A stretch of DNA of 64,000 bases from positions 744,001-808,000 of the forward strand of contig NZ_JAEVLS010000002.1 in NCBI RefSeq assembly GCF_016801985.1, written 5' to 3'. Numbering within the stretch: the stretch's first letter is position 1; each line of letters starts with the position of its first letter. Source of the stretch: Steroidobacter gossypii (GTDB lineage: Bacteria; Pseudomonadota; Gammaproteobacteria; Steroidobacterales; Steroidobacteraceae). Positions 9,022 through 16,532 of this stretch are shown here, piece after piece. The position numbers and the translations under genes are program-made. A model generated the notes under the pieces. The model was not told where the DNA came from, made no database searches, and saw only the letters and a program-made list of their open reading frames with translations.

Positions 9022-10122
9022 ATGAGGCAGCAACAACGAGACTCCGCGGTTCATTGGGTGGCGTGGACAACACTTCTGTTGGGACTGACATTCAGCGTCT
9101 GCTCGCCAGGACAGGAGGCGCCGAGCGCCACGCCCGTACCATGGAGCGCGCCAGCGTCCGTGAGCGTGGTGGAAGAAGAAAGGACTTTCGAGAATGAGGA
9201 AGCGACGCTCAGCGGAACGCTCTACGTGGCTCGAGATCGCAAGCCCCAGTCGGCCATCGTCGTGACGCATTCAGCCGCCGCCGCACAACGCGATCTACCG
9301 CTTTATCAGCATTTGAAACAGATGCTTCCCGCGCTTGGCATTGCCGTCTTCATCTACGACAGGCGGGGCAGCGGCAAATCGGGCGGCGATCTGCGAACCA
9401 GCGACTACGCGATGCTCGCTGACGACGCCATTGCCGCCGTTCGAATGCTGAAGACCGATTCGCGTATCGACTCACGACGCGTTGGAATCTGGGGACTCAG
9501 CCAGGGCGGCTGGCTGGCGCTTCTGGCCGCATCGCGCAGTTCCGAGCCCGCCTTTGTCATTTCTGTGTCGGCGCCGCTGGTGACTCCGGACGTACAGATG
9601 ATGTTCCGCTCCATCAACAGTCTGCGCGTGCATGGTTACCCGCAGGCCGAGATCGACCAGATGATCGCAACTCGCAAAGCTGTGGATGACTACATGCGCG
9701 GCTCCGGTGATCGCGCGACCGCTCAGCGCCTGGTCGATGCGGCGAAGATCAAGCCCTGGTTCAAGCTGCTCTACATGGGCGAGACGGTGACGGACCGCGC
9801 GACCTCGCGCTGGCGTAAGGAGATCGAGTTCGATCCACTGAAAACGCTGGAGGGCGTCAAGATCCCGGCGCTGGTGATTTTTGGAGCCGCAGATCCTGTC
9901 GTGCCAGTTGACGTTTCAGTGAAGCGGCTGCGAGCCGCGCATCCGAAGCTCGACATTGCGGTCATCGCCGGCGCTGATCACGCAATGCAATTGTCAGTGC
10001 CCGTGCAGGTTCAGATGGATCCCGCCCGCACTCTCGAGGAAGCGCCGCAAGCGGCGGAGTACTTCGCGATCCTCGCCAGTTGGCTGACGGAGCACGCATT
10101 GACCACCTCGATCGGGCGCTAG
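9022..10122 (+). CDS. Exported alpha/beta hydrolase
   Basis: A 366-residue protein with an N-terminal export segment (about residues 12-30) and an alpha/beta-hydrolase fold. The nucleophile elbow is GLSQGG (Ser nucleophile), the acid loop FGAADPVVP and the histidine GADHAM, so a complete triad is visible. YDRRGSGKSGGDL marks the oxyanion region. Closest families are S33-type peptidases and acyl esterases; the substrate is unknown. The stop is directly followed by the promoter proposed for chrA. Confidence 0.82.
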   Translation: MRQQQRDSAVHWVAWTTLLLGLTFSVCSPGQEAPSATPVPWSAPASVSVVEEERTFENEEATLSGTLYVARDRKPQSAIVVTHSAAAAQRDLPLYQHLKQMLPALGIAVFIYDRRGSGKSGGDLRTSDYAMLADDAIAAVRMLKTDSRIDSRRVGIWGLSQGGWLALLAASRSSEPAFVISVSAPLVTPDVQMMFRSINSLRVHGYPQAEIDQMIATRKAVDDYMRGSGDRATAQRLVDAAKIKPWFKLLYMGETVTDRATSRWRKEIEFDPLKTLEGVKIPALVIFGAADPVVPVDVSVKRLRAAHPKLDIAVIAGADHAMQLSVPVQVQMDPARTLEEAPQAAEYFAILASWLTEHALTTSIGR

Positions 10123-10123
10123 C

Positions 10124-10154
10124 TTGACCTGCACCCAAGGGCAAGCCGTATAGT
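10124..10154 (+). promoter_or_regulatory. Candidate metal-responsive promoter of chrA (19-bp spacer)
   Basis: TTGACC (10124-10129) and TATAGT (10149-10154) are 19 bases apart, an over-long spacer typical of MerR-family-activated promoters. The spacer carries an imperfect dyad, CTTGACC at 10123-10129 and GGGCAAG at 10139-10145. No merR-type gene is adjacent, so the regulator is unknown. Confidence 0.4.
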
Positions 10155-10195
10155 GGAGTCGTGCAGCGCTGAAGCGCGCGGGATGACACTCACTC

Positions 10196-11464
10196 ATGGC
10201 TCCAGACCCAAGACGTGCAAGCGTAGGCACCGATGAGACGATAACAACCAGTCTGGACCGGGCGCCGCAGGAAGCCTTGAGTGCGCTGTTCCTGAGGTTC
10301 TTGAAATTCGGCGCCATGGCGTGGGGTGGCCCCATGGCGCAGATCGCCATGCTGCGCCGATCGCTGGTTGAAGAACAACACTGGGTTTCCTCGGAGCACT
10401 TCAACCGCATTCTGGCGCTGTATCAGGTGCTGCCGGGACCGGAAGCGCACGAGATGTGTGTGTATTTCGGCACTCTGGCGCGCGGCCGCATCGGAGGTTT
10501 GCTCGCAGGCCTCGGATTCATGCTGCCGGGCTTCCTGCTGATCCTGGTATTGTCGTGGGCGTATTTTCATCTGGGTCTGGACCTGCGCGGCAATCTGTCG
10601 CTGTTGTTTGCAGCAGCGCAAGCGGCGGTGATCGCGCTCATCGTCCGTGCCGTTCATCGAATCGGCAGCCATGTCCTGCTGAATCCATGGTTATGGGGCA
10701 TCGGTGTAGGCAGCTTCCTCGGGCAACTCATGGGCGTGCACTTCGCCGTGCTGTTGACGTGCGGCGGGCTCATCTATTTCATCCAGCGCTTCAACCCGAC
10801 ACTGACCGTCGTCCTGCTGGTGCTTTGCTTTGCCGGACTCGTAGGCAGCTATGGGATCTACGGCTTGTTCGATTCATCGCCGCTGACGCAGCCCGTCGTG
10901 GTCGACGCGCTTGGCTCCGAGGCCTTACGGCAAGCCTCTCTGGCAGCACTGTTCTGGTCGGGGCTCAAAGCCGGCTTGCTCACGTTTGGTGGCGCGTACA
11001 CGGTCATTCCATTTCTGCAGCGGGATGCGGTGTCTCAAGGCGCATGGATGTCGAACGCGCAGTTCATGGACGGCATCGCGTTATCCGGATTGCTGCCGGC
11101 GCCGCTGATCATTTTCTCGACGTTCGTCGGCTATGCGGGCGGGGGGCTGGCGGGAGCCATCGTGATGACGGTCGCGATCTTTCTTCCGGCGTTCGTGCTT
11201 CCCATCCTGATCCACGAGCCGCTCGATCGTCTGCTCCACGATACTCGCATCCGAGATTTCCTGGATGGGATCACCGCCGCAGTGGTCGGCCTGATCGCCG
11301 GAACCGCTGTGGCCTTACTGATGGCGGCTGTGAAGGATGCCTACACTGCCGCGGTGTTCCTCGTGTCCGCCGGGCTGCTGTTCTATTCGAATCACAGGCT
11401 GATCGTGCCGCTGGTCATCGCCGGCGCCGCGGTCGTAGGTGCTTTTGCGATGGCAGTCACTTGA
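10196..11464 (+). CDS. chrA: Chromate transporter, two-domain CHR family
   Basis: A 422-residue inner-membrane protein with both CHR domains. The N-terminal half has FLKFGAMAWGGPMAQIAML and YQVLPGPEAHEMCVYFG; the C-terminal half repeats the pattern (LLTFGGAYTVIPFLQ, ALSGLLPAPLIIFSTFVGY). The PGP and GG motifs are hallmarks of long-chain CHR proteins that export chromate by proton antiport. Some CHR proteins have other anion substrates, so chromate is the family default and not proven. A promoter with a 19-bp spacer lies just upstream. Confidence 0.88.
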   Translation: MAPDPRRASVGTDETITTSLDRAPQEALSALFLRFLKFGAMAWGGPMAQIAMLRRSLVEEQHWVSSEHFNRILALYQVLPGPEAHEMCVYFGTLARGRIGGLLAGLGFMLPGFLLILVLSWAYFHLGLDLRGNLSLLFAAAQAAVIALIVRAVHRIGSHVLLNPWLWGIGVGSFLGQLMGVHFAVLLTCGGLIYFIQRFNPTLTVVLLVLCFAGLVGSYGIYGLFDSSPLTQPVVVDALGSEALRQASLAALFWSGLKAGLLTFGGAYTVIPFLQRDAVSQGAWMSNAQFMDGIALSGLLPAPLIIFSTFVGYAGGGLAGAIVMTVAIFLPAFVLPILIHEPLDRLLHDTRIRDFLDGITAAVVGLIAGTAVALLMAAVKDAYTAAVFLVSAGLLFYSNHRLIVPLVIAGAAVVGAFAMAVT

Positions 11465-11595
11465 GAAAGGCGTGCGACTTGAAATTCCGGGTCGCGTCGC
11501 CATCGAGGGCGCTATACAGTAACGATATGGGCGCGCGGCTTCGGTGGGCGGCACGCGCCGACATCAGCCCACGGCAACCAAAGGAGGTGATCCAA

Positions 11596-11667
11596 GTGGC
11601 ACATTTAAACGTTGGCTCGGCCGCGTCTCTAGGGGCGCTGGTTGGTAGCGAGGTTCATCGGCGTTAG
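11596..11667 (+). CDS. 23-codon ORF behind a perfect 16S-complementary ribosome-binding site
   Basis: AAGGAGGTGATCC (11581-11593) matches the full 13-nt complement of the 16S rRNA 3' end. It lies directly upstream of a GTG start at 11596, with eight bases between AGGAGG and GTG. The peptide begins VAHLNVGSAASLGAL and ends in VHRR. An in-frame ATG at 11527 would give 46 residues but has no ribosome-binding site. I do not recognise the peptide. The extreme ribosome-binding site is the reason for listing it. Confidence 0.4.
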   Translation: MAHLNVGSAASLGALVGSEVHRR

Positions 11668-11701
11668 TCGGTGCCTCTTGCTGGCCAGGAGGCCATAGAG
11701 G

Positions 11702-11776
11702 ATGCGCGCAGGCTTTCGTCACGCGCGCGACCGGGTCCAACGGATGGACGCTCCGATGCAGTTGCCGTGCGGATGA
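11702..11776 (+). CDS. 24-codon ORF with AGGAGG site
   Basis: AGGAGG (11687-11692) stands nine bases before an ATG that opens a 24-residue Arg-rich peptide starting MRAGFRHARDR. It lies in the same small transcription unit as the 23-codon ORF, 34 nt downstream. A six-codon ORF overlaps its stop as ATGA. No homologue is known to me; translation is plausible from the site alone. Confidence 0.33.
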   Translation: MRAGFRHARDRVQRMDAPMQLPCG

Positions 11777-11809
11777 CCTTGGTTCGCACGTAGTTTGCTT
11801 CGAGCAGGG

Positions 11810-11844
11810 ATGGCGGAGTTCGCAAGGACTCCGCCATTTTCTTT
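11810..11844 (+). terminator. Intrinsic terminator of the small plus-strand unit
   Basis: A perfect 10-bp stem ATGGCGGAGT/ACTCCGCCAT (11810-11819 with 11828-11837) with loop TCGCAAGG is followed by TTTTCTTT. The T-run lies on the plus strand, so it terminates transcription coming from the chrA side. It may also protect the 3' end of the convergent lasso mRNA. Confidence 0.85.
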
Positions 11845-11847
11845 GGT

Positions 11848-13686
11848 CTATGCGGAGTCGCTAAAACTCCAGCGCCGCAGCCACGCCTCGGTACTGAGGT
11901 GCTCCCCGATGATCTCCGCAGCGGCCGGGCTCAGGCCGACGTTGGCGCCGGTGAGTGCAGCCTCGACTTTGCGCCGATCCAACAGCTGATGTTCGATAAG
12001 TTGTCCCTCGAGCATCAGCTCCCTGACGAACTCCAGGTTGTTTTGTAACAGGACGTTCATGGCCACGCCGATCGAGCCCTTGCGACGTCGCTGCACGACT
12101 CTTGAAGGGAGCACGTCCATGAATGCCCGACGCTCCAGAGCGCGGTCCCAACCGGCCGCGGTGTGCATGTAAACGGGAATCTGCAAGCACAGATCCACAA
12201 GCGGCTGCGATATCAACGGGCAAACGTACTCCGGATCTCCGCGCTCGGCGAAGGGAGAATAGAAATAGACGCCGTAGCCGCGCATCTGATACAGGTGTCG
12301 CAACTTCGCCGGAGGAAGCCGTCCACGAGTCGCAGTGTATCGGTGCCAGAAGAAGTCTGGTTCGTTCGCTGCCGCGCGAAGTACGTCTGGGCTGACCACC
12401 GAACGTTCACGGACGGACTTGACCATCTCATCGACACGAGCGATGGGAAGCAAAGCCCGACAGGCCTGCCACAGGACCGACCCCAGCGACAGGTTGTCCA
12501 TGCGGGCGATCGAAAGCGCTAGATCGAAGCATCCATTCGTCCCGAAGTGTGCGCGCATCTGATCCGCCAATGCGAGAGGGACAGGTCCTTGGTAGAAGAC
12601 GGCATCGCCGCCAACGCCAGTAAAGTAGGCAGCCGCGCCCGTGTCCTGCGCGAGCTTTCGTTCGACTTCTTGCGTCAGCGTTCGGTAGATGAGGCCGAGT
12701 GGCACAGTCGTTCTGGCGCAATCGAGCATGCCACGCAAATCGTGCGCCGGACTTTGCGACGGGCGCTCGATGAGTTCGCAGTCATGGCCGCTCAATGCGA
12801 GGCGAGCGAAGAAGCGCTCGTCGGAGTTCACACCCGCCAGGCCGTAGTAGTTCAAGCAGGTGATCCGTGGGCGCGATGGAGCCGAGGCCAGGCAGTGAAG
12901 CAGTACCGATGAATCCAGCCCTCCGGAAAGCAGATGCACGATCCGTGGATACCTGCTTGCCCACGCCGTAACCACCTGTTCGGTGCGTGCGCGAACGTGT
13001 CGGGTACTTTCTTCGATGCTGTTGGGCCACTCGCGACGGGCGATGCTCACGGGGTCCCACAATTGTCGACTGGCCGTGATCTTGCCATCGCGCAGCTCGA
13101 TGCATTCGCCTGGATGAACCTGGCTGATCTCCCGGAGTCCGGTAGCTCGGCTCTGTGGGTCCGCGCAGCAGAGATGGCGAGCGATGTAGTGCCAGTCGAT
13201 GGTGCAGCCATCGAGCCCGGCCATGCGCGCATCGTCCGCCCAGGAGAAGAAGATCAACAGGTTTGAAATCGCTGCGTAGTAACACGGCAAAACGCCGGTC
13301 GGATCTCGCAGGACCCGCAGCGTCGAGTTGCTGGTGGAGCAAATGAACGAGACGTAGCGTCCCCAGTAGCGATCGACCAGGTGCGTTCCGCCGCTGGCAA
13401 CGATTCGATCCGACTCCGACTCGGAGAGCTGCACTCGAGCGCCGGGCTCGCGTTCCAGCGTCGCACAATCGAACAAAGTACCCAGCACGAGGCCGTCGCC
13501 TCTCGGGAAGGCGATACTCTCGGTCGATGGCGGCCGCAAACCGGTGAGATACACGCGCAAGCCAGGGACATCCATCGCGGTGGTCCATCGATCCGATGAG
13601 CACTCAAGGCGACGCTCAAGCTCGCGTGCGTTGATGCGCGCGCTCTCGCTGCGTGGATCCCATGTCGCGGCAAGAAAGCGGAACAT
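11848..13686 (-). CDS. Lasso peptide cyclase (asparagine-synthetase homologue, C protein)
   Basis: A 612-residue protein with the lasso C architecture. The N-terminal glutaminase-like domain has lost the catalytic Cys2 (it starts MFRFLAATWDP, a typical lasso C start). The C-terminal asparagine-synthetase domain carries the ATP-pyrophosphatase loop SGGLDS at residues 254-259. The enzyme activates the ring Asp/Glu side chain of the precursor as the adenylate so that the core's N terminus closes the macrolactam. The frame is open further upstream, but the ATG at 13686, 14 nt after the B gene's stop, matches homologue starts. It is the last gene of the A-B-C cluster. Its stop faces the small plus-strand unit. 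Confidence 0.9.
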   Translation of the reverse strand: MFRFLAATWDPRSESARINARELERRLECSSDRWTTAMDVPGLRVYLTGLRPPSTESIAFPRGDGLVLGTLFDCATLEREPGARVQLSESESDRIVASGGTHLVDRYWGRYVSFICSTSNSTLRVLRDPTGVLPCYYAAISNLLIFFSWADDARMAGLDGCTIDWHYIARHLCCADPQSRATGLREISQVHPGECIELRDGKITASRQLWDPVSIARREWPNSIEESTRHVRARTEQVVTAWASRYPRIVHLLSGGLDSSVLLHCLASAPSRPRITCLNYYGLAGVNSDERFFARLALSGHDCELIERPSQSPAHDLRGMLDCARTTVPLGLIYRTLTQEVERKLAQDTGAAAYFTGVGGDAVFYQGPVPLALADQMRAHFGTNGCFDLALSIARMDNLSLGSVLWQACRALLPIARVDEMVKSVRERSVVSPDVLRAAANEPDFFWHRYTATRGRLPPAKLRHLYQMRGYGVYFYSPFAERGDPEYVCPLISQPLVDLCLQIPVYMHTAAGWDRALERRAFMDVLPSRVVQRRRKGSIGVAMNVLLQNNLEFVRELMLEGQLIEHQLLDRRKVEAALTGANVGLSPAAAEIIGEHLSTEAWLRRWSFSDSA

Positions 13687-13700
13687 CGATCGATGCGCGG

Positions 13701-14420
13701 TCAAACGACCATGATGGGCGTGAACAACGCCACGCGGTCGAGGGTATCGTTGAGTACGGCCTCTCCATCTTGCAACCAGCAGTGAGCCCCGAACGGGGCC
13801 TGGCGAACGCCGAATACCCACCGTGGCTGCCAACCGAAGCGCCCCAGAAAGTACAGCAGCGTCAGGGACTGAAACAAACACCGTTGGTGGCCGCTGAACA
13901 CGAACGGCCGCAGCCAGTAGAAATCCTCCAGTAGTGATGCGAGGTCGGCGTCGGGTCGAGAGTCGCCGCGGCGTTTCGCAATCTTGTGTGTGATGTGTTC
14001 GATCGATTGGAAGCGAAGCGCGGCCTTCGCTTTGATCGTGGACCAGATCATCGCCGGCAAGTAGCACTCGGCACGTTGCCAGGTCGATGCAGGGGGTTGT
14101 GGAATGAGCTGGGGTTCGGGTATCAATGCCCGGCGGGGCGTAGGAATGCTCGCGGGCGTTGCGGCTTTTCCGTGTGATGGCGTTCTGGTCAGGATGCCCT
14201 GCGCGATCAAGTCATCGATGATCCCGTCCGCGGTCTGCGGCGACAAACTGCGATCTGCTGGCGGCGTGCTCGCAGCGGGCCAGCCCGGAACTCGTCTCGC
14301 GAGCAGCTGGGTTTGGTGCCTGGGAAGTGCGAGATACCGATTCCGCTTGAGGTCGAGCAGGACCACATCGGGAACGCTGCAGATGAAGATGTGCGGCTGC
14401 AGGTAAAGCGGCGGTTGCAT
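13701..14420 (-). CDS. Lasso peptide B protein: fused leader-binding RRE and transglutaminase-like protease
   Basis: A 239-residue protein with two parts. Residues 1-80 are PqqD-like, the RiPP recognition element, with VVLLDLKRNRYLAL as the expected beta-hairpin. Residues about 115-239 form the B2 protease (Transglut_core3), with Cys181 (HQRCLFQSL), His213 (FGAHCWLQ) and Asp225 (AVLND) as the likely triad and the usual FTPIMVV end. It binds the leader and cuts it off. I placed the start at the ATG at 14420; a GTG at 14450 would put an 18-bp palindrome inside the gene. It lies between precursor and cyclase genes. Confidence 0.9.
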   Translation of the reverse strand: MQPPLYLQPHIFICSVPDVVLLDLKRNRYLALPRHQTQLLARRVPGWPAASTPPADRSLSPQTADGIIDDLIAQGILTRTPSHGKAATPASIPTPRRALIPEPQLIPQPPASTWQRAECYLPAMIWSTIKAKAALRFQSIEHITHKIAKRRGDSRPDADLASLLEDFYWLRPFVFSGHQRCLFQSLTLLYFLGRFGWQPRWVFGVRQAPFGAHCWLQDGEAVLNDTLDRVALFTPIMVV

Positions 14421-14430
14421 GGCGACGCGG

Positions 14431-14448
14431 GCGGCGCTCGAGCGCCGC
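14431..14448 (-). repeat. Perfect 18-bp palindrome between lasso A and B genes
   Basis: GCGGCGCTCGAGCGCCGC is perfectly self-complementary and lies in the gap between the precursor stop and the B start. It can form a strong RNA hairpin without a following T-run. A hairpin here would favour accumulation of the precursor mRNA over the enzyme genes, as described for other proteobacterial lasso operons. The role is inferred. Confidence 0.7.
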
Positions 14449-14473
14449 ACACGTTCGGTTCGTTACCGGCCCA

Positions 14474-14617
14474 TCAACACTCGTTGCCCCACCACGTCTT
14501 GTTTGCTTCGCAGCCCGCGGGGTTGAATTCGTGATCGCGACCGCCGATACCCTTTGTTTCTTCAGTGACGGTACCGAGCTCCAGTGGCTGCTCGAGCGAC
14601 ATCTCGTTGACCTGCAT
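14474..14617 (-). CDS. Lasso peptide precursor (A peptide), 47 residues
   Basis: A 47-codon gene with AAGGAGG six bases before the ATG at 14617. The leader (about residues 1-22) begins MQVNEMSLEQPLELG and ends TVTEETK, giving the conserved Thr at position -2 and the PLxLG element recognised by B proteins. The core (residues 23-47) starts GIGGRDHEF and ends TWWGNEC. Gly1 and Glu8 would form an eight-residue macrolactam. The tail contains Cys14 and Cys25 and the bulky pair Trp20-Trp21. Position directly before the B and C genes supports the call. Related tail-disulfide lasso peptides are known, but I do not recognise this core. Confidence 0.88.
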   Translation of the reverse strand: MQVNEMSLEQPLELGTVTEETKGIGGRDHEFNPAGCEANKTWWGNEC

Positions 14618-14648
14618 GGCGAACCTCCTTGTGCGTTACGCGTCGCCG

Positions 14649-14677
14649 ATCTCAACGGACGAGGCATTTATTGTCAA
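14649..14677 (-). promoter_or_regulatory. Promoter of the lasso operon
   Basis: A consensus TTGACA (14677-14672 on the minus strand) is 17 bases from a weaker -10, TGAGAT (14654-14649). It would start transcription about 24 nt before the precursor ATG. It lies in the gap after the sulfatase gene, so the cluster can be expressed independently. Confidence 0.5.
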
Positions 14678-14729
14678 GCAATGTACGAGCAGATCGATTT
14701 CAGATTGCCTGTGCGGAGGCGGGTTTGGA

Positions 14730-16532
14730 TTACAGCAGTTCGTCGGACGCCATCGCGGACTCGATCTGATCGAAGTAGCGTAGGTGCGCGAGCGCGGTCG
14801 TTGTCTCGCTCGGGGCGTCGCAGCTGCAGTTCCAAACTTCCTGGCGCCGGATTTCTTGCAGAAGGTTGAAATACGCGACGTCGCGGATGCCTGCGCGTTC
14901 GAGCACGACAGCCGGCAGGAACCACGATGGGTGATCGTCGGTGCGCACTTCGTCGGAGCCGTTGTCGAGGAGCAGCCACGGCACGGCCTGTTCTTCAGGC
15001 CGCCTGCCATTCTGGAACGGCACTTGCGCAAACACTCGATTGAGCGGCGGCATATGATCGCTGTAGACGAGCAATAGCGTTCGGCGCTGCCGCGATTCGA
15101 CGAAATCGATCAACCGGGCAAGCTGCTGGTCGGTGGCCTGAACCATGGCCATATAAGTTTGCAGAGCCGACTGTGTCGTAGCATCCAACCCGGCGATTTG
15201 AATCTCGGGTCGCTCATTCGACGCCAGTGGCACATCGTCATAGGGGCCGTGATTCTGGATGCTGATCGCCATGATCATCTGCGGCGCGCCATCGTCGTCC
15301 ATCTCCGCCATGACGCGCTCTACCAGCGCTGCATCGCTCACATAGTGACCATGGCGCTCGGCGCCATCGAAAGCCGGGCCATTGATGAAGCGGTCGAAGC
15401 CCATGGCTCGGAACGCGTCGTTGCGATTCCAGAACGCGCCGCCGTTGGGATGGAGCGCCAACGTTCGATAGTCGCGCGCTTTCAATTCGCGCACCAAGCC
15501 GGGAATCTCCGAGCGCCTGAGCTGCAGATAGGGATATCTCACGCGTGCGAACGCGGCGAGCGGCAATCCGGTGAGCACCTCGAACTCGGTTCGAATCGTG
15601 CCGCCGCCGAACGTCGGGACATGCAGATTCCCGGACCAGCCGCGGCTCATGGCGGCGCGCAAGCGTGGAAGGGCATCGTAGTCGACGCCGGCGAGACGGC
15701 TCGGGTCGAACAGCGATTCACTCTGGAAGATGATGATGTCGGGAAGTTCGGTTCGCTCCACCGCTGCAACGGGCAGCGGAGCGAGCAGGCTGCGATCGTG
15801 AAGGACGCGACGCGCTTGCTCGAGGTTGACTGAATCTGGCGAGTCGTCGGCCAACTCCCAATAGAACAGCAGCATGTTGGTGATGATGCCCGTGCGCGCA
15901 GCGCTGTCGCGAGGCGCCCACGGCTCGAACTCCAGATTGCCGGCGTTGTAAATCACTTTCCACGGAGCGCTGCCGTGGGCGAGCGAAATCGCCAGAACAA
16001 CTGCCGCCAATGCGATCGCTCCACGCGAACGACCTTTCAAGAACTCGATGGTCGGCTCCCTGCGGACCAGCAACAGCGTCACGGACAATGTCAGGATGGC
16101 AAAACACAGCTGCATTCGTGAGCTGGCGAGATACTGCGCGAAGAACGAGTAGCTCACGCCGAGTGTTTTCAAGAAACGAAAGTCGTCGGGCAGCAACGGC
16201 GTGGCCAGCTCCTGCATCTTCAGATGGTTGACGAAGTACACGGCGCCCAATGCGAGGACGGTCAGCCAGTTTGACAGAAGAAGCCGTCGCGTGATCACCA
16301 GGAAGGCGGCATTGAGAATCAGCACGGGTAACAAGTTCAGCGCGGCCAGCCCCCAGATGCGTGGTGTCGACAAGGTCAATGGCCAGGGCAGGGCCGGGTC
16401 GAGCCAGCACAGCAGCAGCACGTACGCCAATGGCGTGATCCACAGGGCGTACTTGATCGCACCGCTTGACCAAACCGATCCTGGATGGAGTGCCGCGGAA
16501 GCAGGGTTGGAGTTTGTTTCGTAACGGTTCAC
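14730..16532 (-). CDS. LTA-synthase-like membrane sulfatase (phosphoglycerol/phosphoethanolamine transferase type)
   Basis: A 600-residue protein with four to five membrane helices in the first 200 residues and a periplasmic sulfatase-fold domain. The catalytic Thr312 sits in GGGTIRTEFEVLTG, the LTA-synthase form of the nucleophile motif. Metal ligands are suggested by QSES at about 270 and YSDHMPP near the C terminus. In Gram-negatives this family adds phosphoglycerol or similar groups to periplasmic glycans or lipids; the substrate is unknown. The GTG start overlaps the stop of the upstream OmpA gene as GTGA, so translation is probably coupled. Confidence 0.82.
   Translation of the reverse strand: MNRYETNSNPASAALHPGSVWSSGAIKYALWITPLAYVLLLCWLDPALPWPLTLSTPRIWGLAALNLLPVLILNAAFLVITRRLLLSNWLTVLALGAVYFVNHLKMQELATPLLPDDFRFLKTLGVSYSFFAQYLASSRMQLCFAILTLSVTLLLVRREPTIEFLKGRSRGAIALAAVVLAISLAHGSAPWKVIYNAGNLEFEPWAPRDSAARTGIITNMLLFYWELADDSPDSVNLEQARRVLHDRSLLAPLPVAAVERTELPDIIIFQSESLFDPSRLAGVDYDALPRLRAAMSRGWSGNLHVPTFGGGTIRTEFEVLTGLPLAAFARVRYPYLQLRRSEIPGLVRELKARDYRTLALHPNGGAFWNRNDAFRAMGFDRFINGPAFDGAERHGHYVSDAALVERVMAEMDDDGAPQMIMAISIQNHGPYDDVPLASNERPEIQIAGLDATTQSALQTYMAMVQATDQQLARLIDFVESRQRRTLLLVYSDHMPPLNRVFAQVPFQNGRRPEEQAVPWLLLDNGSDEVRTDDHPSWFLPAVVLERAGIRDVAYFNLLQEIRRQEVWNCSCDAPSETTTALAHLRYFDQIESAMASDELL

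Larger units (their letters stand above)
11513..11844 (+). ncRNA. Small plus-strand transcription unit with tiny ORFs (possible sRNA or small-protein mRNA)
   Basis: The interval between chrA and the lasso cluster contains a -10-like TATACA at 11513-11518 without a clear -35. Two very short ORFs with strong Shine-Dalgarno sequences follow, and the unit ends in a strong intrinsic terminator. The terminator has its T-run on the plus strand, so a plus-strand transcript of roughly 300 nt is implied. It could act as a small RNA, encode peptides, or both. Confidence 0.45.

Noticed and set aside
9022-10122. Lasso isopeptidase candidate
   Set aside because: It is an alpha/beta hydrolase, but about half the length of AtxE-type isopeptidases, lacks the propeller domain and is not in the lasso gene group.
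11581-11593. Possible fragment of a 16S rRNA gene
   Set aside because: Only 13-15 nt match the 3' tail, with no upstream rRNA sequence; it is correctly placed as a ribosome-binding site on the plus strand.
10456-11667. 403-codon plus-strand ORF through chrA
   Set aside because: Other frame of chrA that happens to share the stop of the 23-codon ORF; composition is shadow-like.
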